From Planctomycetota bacterium (lineage in GTDB: Bacteria; Planctomycetota; Brocadiia; SM23-32): a stretch of DNA of 8,581 nt. Made by a program: the position numbers and the translations under genes. The first letter of the stretch is position 1, and each line of letters opens with the position of its first letter. Where the stretch lies: NCBI GenBank assembly GCA_030604585.1, contig JAUVVP010000053.1:1-8581 (forward strand), read 5' to 3'. A model generated the notes under the pieces. It was not told the DNA's origin and made no database searches. It worked only from the letters and a program-made list of their open reading frames with translations. Of the stretch, positions 6,426 to 8,581 are shown piece by piece.

Positions 6426-7427
6426 TCATGCGGGGTCCCTCACCAGCGGGCAGGTGGAGCAGCGCACGCCGCCGAGGGCCTTGCTCAGCTCGCCCATTTC
6501 GTGCGTGAGAACTTCGATGCCCTCGGCCTTGAGTATCTTTGTGGTCTTGTCGGACATGTTGGTTGTGAGTATCTTGCCGGGCCGCAGCACCAGCACGTTG
6601 ACGCTGTCGCCCTCACTGGTCGGGATGACCCTGATGCCGAGGTCCCTCAACAGCCAGACGAAGTCGTGCGGCATGTGCCCTGCGTCCACCAGGACCATGT
6701 TCTTGCCGACCACGGCCACGCGGCCGTCTATGTGCTCGTCCTGGTGCGGCACGGGCACGCGGATCAGCCCTATGCCCAGGACGTTGAGGACCTCTTCCAC
6801 CTGGCGTTCGCCTTCATCGTTGGTCAGGCCGCCGCGGCCCACGATGGCGTTCTCGCGGTTCAGTTGTATGAAGTTGCCGCCCTCGAAGACGCCGGTGCCG
6901 TGGATGGTGCGCAGGATGGGCATGCCCAACGATGCGATCTTGCGGGCGACCAGAACCTCCTCGCCCCGCCTGCGCTCCTGGCCCATGCGGCATACGATTG
7001 CCCCTCCGGGCACGGCCACGGCATAGTCGCGGCTCATGCATGCCATGCAGTGCTTGCCGTCGCCCGGCGGCACCACGCCGTCCAGGTTGACGACCTCTAT
7101 GCCCTCGTTCTTCAGTATCTCGACCAGCCCGTCGTGCTGCTGCTGCATCAGGGCCAGGTCGGGCAGATCCTTGCCCGGCCAGAGCCACCGGCTGCCGGGG
7201 TCATAGCGCCAGTCCATCTCCTTGTCGTAGACGCCGTCCTTGATGCAGAGGATCTCCTCCTCCTGGGGCCGGTGGACCAACACCAGGCGCAGAGTGCCTG
7301 CCTCGTCCCACGCCCCCCACCTCCTGCCCCAGAAGCGCGCCAGGATCTGCTCGTCCTCGAACGGCGGCTCGGCGTAGAACGGGAAGTAGCCTTCAGCCCT
7401 CACCTTCTCCCAACCGAACATGCCCAT
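6426..7427 (-). CDS. Guanidino-modifying enzyme (arginine deiminase/amidinotransferase superfamily)
   Basis: A 333-residue protein of the pentein (guanidino-modifying) fold. The N-terminal WGAWDEAGTLRLVLVHRP (37-53) is the usual entry to the fold. Substrate-guanidine residues are suggested by FEGGNF (181-186), where the common EGGD is EGGN, and by the His in DEHIDGRVAV (His232, Asp234). The nucleophilic Cys323 lies in LGGVRCSTCPLVRDP at the very C-terminus, as in arginine deiminases and amidinotransferases. The enzyme therefore cleaves or transfers an amidino group through a Cys-amidino intermediate. Hydrolase versus transferase, and arginine versus another guanidine, cannot be decided from motifs alone. 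The ATG at 7427 follows a GGAG 8 nt upstream; the stop is TGA at 6426-6428. No export signal. It sits in an otherwise carbohydrate-related gene set, which is unusual for arginine catabolism. Confidence 0.88.
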   Translation of the reverse strand: MGMFGWEKVRAEGYFPFYAEPPFEDEQILARFWGRRWGAWDEAGTLRLVLVHRPQEEEILCIKDGVYDKEMDWRYDPGSRWLWPGKDLPDLALMQQQHDGLVEILKNEGIEVVNLDGVVPPGDGKHCMACMSRDYAVAVPGGAIVCRMGQERRRGEEVLVARKIASLGMPILRTIHGTGVFEGGNFIQLNRENAIVGRGGLTNDEGERQVEEVLNVLGIGLIRVPVPHQDEHIDGRVAVVGKNMVLVDAGHMPHDFVWLLRDLGIRVIPTSEGDSVNVLVLRPGKILTTNMSDKTTKILKAEGIEVLTHEMGELSKALGGVRCSTCPLVRDPA

Positions 7428-7444
7428 ATGCTGTTCTCCGCTGA

Positions 7445-7505
7445 GTGGCGCAGACTCTCAGTCTGCGGATCCGGCAGCGTCCTCAGGCTGGAGAGCCTGA
7501 GCCAC
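7445..7505. repeat. R3 cloverleaf-like palindromic repeat
   Basis: Three nested stems: outer GTGGC (7445-7449) with GCCAC (7501-7505); inner CGCAGACT (7449-7456), loop CTC, AGTCTGCG (7460-7467); inner CTCAGGCT (7482-7489), loop GGAG, AGCCTGAG (7494-7501). The two inner stems are perfect at 8 bp each. It occupies most of the 95-nt gap between the deacetylase-like gene and the guanidino enzyme gene, ending just upstream of the latter's ribosome site. No tRNA features (no CCA end, no T-loop consensus) are present. It looks like a dispersed intergenic repeat. Confidence 0.75.
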
Positions 7506-7522
7506 AACGGCACGCCGGGCCC

Positions 7523-8353
7523 CTACGGCGCCTGCGATACCCCCTGGTGGAGCCCGGCGTAGGTGCCGGCCTCCAGCCCGAGTTCGCGCACGTGCGCGAA
7601 CGTCAGCTCCAGCATCTTCATCTCGGGATCGAATCTGTCCAGCGACCAAGGATGCCAAACGAGCGAGACGAAGGTCAGCCCCTGCTCGGCGGCGCGGTCC
7701 AGGAAGACCCGGTTGACGGCGAACTCCTCCTGCGGCGTGCTGATGAAGGCGGGCGGGATGGCCTCCGGCATCTGCGGCGGCCAAAGGGTGATGCGCAAAG
7801 GACCCCAGTCGTTGTTGTCCTTCAGCAGGTTCTCATGCCAGCCGTGCGCCGGCAGTTCCCACAACTCGGGGAAGCCGTCCCGGCCGTAGTTGAACGGCTG
7901 ATTGAGCGGCGCCGGCAGGCTGTAATGCAGCCCCCAGGCCAGGCTGCTGACGTAGCCGAGGCCCGCTTCTGCGAGCACTGCCAGGATGTCGGGCGCGCCT
8001 TTCATCCCGTCCGTGAATCCGCAGCCCGGCCGCAGCCCCACGCAGGGCCGCTCGAAGACGCGCTCCACCCACTCCTTGCCGAGCAGGATCTCCCGCCTCA
8101 TCTCTTCCGCCGGGGCCGCTGCGCCGCAGAAAGGGTGGTCGCGCAGCGTCTTGTGCGACCAGGTGTGCGAGGCCACCTCGAAGAGCGGGTCGTCCAGCAC
8201 CTCCCGGTAGCCGTCGCCGTCGGCTTCCAGCACCTGGCCGACGATGAAGAACGTCGCGGGCATCTGGAACCGGCGATGCACCTCCACGATCTTGCGGCAG
8301 GCCGCCAGGCACGCAGCGGACTCCGCGTCGTAAGCAGCAACGTAAAGCGTCAT
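7523..8353 (-). CDS. Polysaccharide deacetylase-like (CE4/NodB fold) protein
   Basis: A 276-residue protein from the ATG at 8351-8353. NodB landmarks: YDAE (8-11) in the place of the TFDDG motif, ATFFIVG (33-39), ASHTWSHKTL (61-70) with the metal ligands His63 and His67, LRPGCGFTDG (107-116) with Arg108, and LVWHPWSL (231-238) with the C-terminal His234. Members remove acetyl groups from N-acetylated sugars, or open related amide rings; the substrate is unknown. The first motif retains one Asp (Asp9), and the second acidic position may be Glu11 or lost, so catalytic activity is not certain. No signal peptide is seen, so it is likely cytoplasmic and acts on small sugars. The frame stays open to a TTG at 8452, but that stretch (short repeats plus GC-rich DNA) has no family similarity. 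The ATG at 8353 has only a weak ribosome site. Confidence 0.8.
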   Translation of the reverse strand: MTLYVAAYDAESAACLAACRKIVEVHRRFQMPATFFIVGQVLEADGDGYREVLDDPLFEVASHTWSHKTLRDHPFCGAAAPAEEMRREILLGKEWVERVFERPCVGLRPGCGFTDGMKGAPDILAVLAEAGLGYVSSLAWGLHYSLPAPLNQPFNYGRDGFPELWELPAHGWHENLLKDNNDWGPLRITLWPPQMPEAIPPAFISTPQEEFAVNRVFLDRAAEQGLTFVSLVWHPWSLDRFDPEMKMLELTFAHVRELGLEAGTYAGLHQGVSQAP

Positions 8354-8445
8354 TATGGCGGCCCAATCGTCCTCATCGGCTGCCAGACCCCGGATGTCAG
8401 TCTCCCCGCCCGTGCGGCGAGCCGAGGGAGCCCGCGCCTCCACAC

Positions 8446-8474
8446 CTGACAACCGTCACCTGACAACTGACAAC
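8446..8474. repeat. Short CTGACAAC repeat
   Basis: CTGACAAC occurs three times, at 8446-8453, 8460-8467 and 8467-8474; the last two share one base. The longer word ACCTGACAAC is shared at 8444-8453 and 8458-8467. The repeat lies in the gap after the DegT-like stop and before the deacetylase gene. Confidence 0.7.
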
Positions 8475-8481
8475 TACCTCC

Positions 8482-8581
8482 TCACATCCAGGGCGTAGTC
8501 TTCGGGTCCGGTGTGCAGTAGGCCGACAGCACCTTGTTGATCCCGCTGGCGACGTTGCGGCAGTCGGCGGCGGTGTACCAC
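8482..8581 (-). CDS. C-terminal tail of a probable DegT/DnrJ/EryC1/StrS aminotransferase
   Basis: The last 32 codons of a gene that enters from the right edge: WYTAADCRNVASGINKVLSA, then YCTPDPKTTPWM and TGA at 8482-8484. The pattern T-x2-D-C-x3-(V/A)-x2-(A/G)-I-x-K-V is how PLP-dependent sugar aminotransferases of the DegT/DnrJ/EryC1/StrS family commonly end, and Gfo/Idh neighbours are frequent for this family. The evidence is only one helix, so the call is tentative. No PLP-binding lysine or other catalytic part lies in the window. A GGAGG follows the stop at once (8477-8481) but no useful start codon is placed behind it. Confidence 0.45.
   Translation of the reverse strand, partial: WYTAADCRNVASGINKVLSAYCTPDPKTTPWM

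Noticed and set aside
7445..7505. tRNA or small structured RNA gene
   Set aside because: The cloverleaf is too short and lacks tRNA consensus bases and a 7-bp acceptor stem; a dispersed repeat is the simpler reading.
6408..7562. Plus-strand open frame of 384 codons
   Set aside because: It is antisense to the guanidino enzyme gene, crosses R1 and R3 repeats and has no domain-like sequence.
7445..8449. Plus-strand open frame of 334 codons
   Set aside because: It starts inside the R3 repeat and runs antisense through the deacetylase-like gene, whose NodB motifs are clear on the other strand.

Overview
The window is GC-rich and densely coded. It looks like an environmental carbohydrate-degrading bacterium. 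The mix of secreted glycoside hydrolase, GH20 hexosaminidase, two Gfo/Idh/MocA oxidoreductases, hydroxypyruvate-isomerase-like TIM barrel, small cupin and atypical polysaccharide deacetylase is typical of Planctomycetota, Lentisphaerota and similar (PVC-type or Hydrogenedentota/Armatimonadota-like) genomes. That assignment rests on gene content, not on a marker gene.

Every supported gene is on the minus strand, so transcription runs right to left. From the right edge the order is: the C-terminal tail of a probable DegT-type aminotransferase (8482-8581); a polysaccharide deacetylase-like protein (7523-8353); a guanidino-modifying enzyme of the arginine deiminase/amidinotransferase superfamily (6426-7427); a short C-terminal remnant of what looks like a GH130 glycoside phosphorylase (6284-6379); a sugar isomerase/epimerase (5454-6233); a Gfo/Idh/MocA oxidoreductase with a TTG start (4278-5324); a GH20 beta-N-acetylhexosaminidase (2262-4091); a second Gfo/Idh/MocA oxidoreductase (970-2160); a cupin (599-943); and the N-terminal part of an exported glycoside hydrolase that runs off the left edge (1-543). 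No gap exceeds about 200 bases. Large open frames on the plus strand are antisense shadows of these genes.

The genes make a plausible catabolic or sugar-remodelling cluster: an exported hydrolase and an intracellular hexosaminidase release amino sugars, and the dehydrogenases, isomerase, cupin and deacetylase process the monomers. The guanidino enzyme beside a possible DegT aminotransferase and two Gfo/Idh dehydrogenases is the unexpected part. It raises the possibility of a guanidino- or amino-modified sugar or cyclitol as substrate.

The junctions carry three distinct families of palindromic repeats. R1 (core GTGAC(A/T)GTCCC) forms a 92-bp AT-rich, MITE-like inverted repeat at 955-1046 that rewrites the 3' end of one oxidoreductase gene; a degenerate single arm lies at 6399-6423, right at the breakpoint of the GH130 remnant. 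R2 (core GGCGAGACGCC, then CTACCC) forms hairpin clusters at 4123-4272 and 5373-5441, the second copy carrying a precise 19-nt hairpin insertion. R3 forms a three-stem cloverleaf at 7445-7505. A short CTGACAAC repeat lies at 8446-8474. The two most notable observations are the GH130 remnant next to a mobile-type repeat, and the guanidino enzyme in a sugar cluster.
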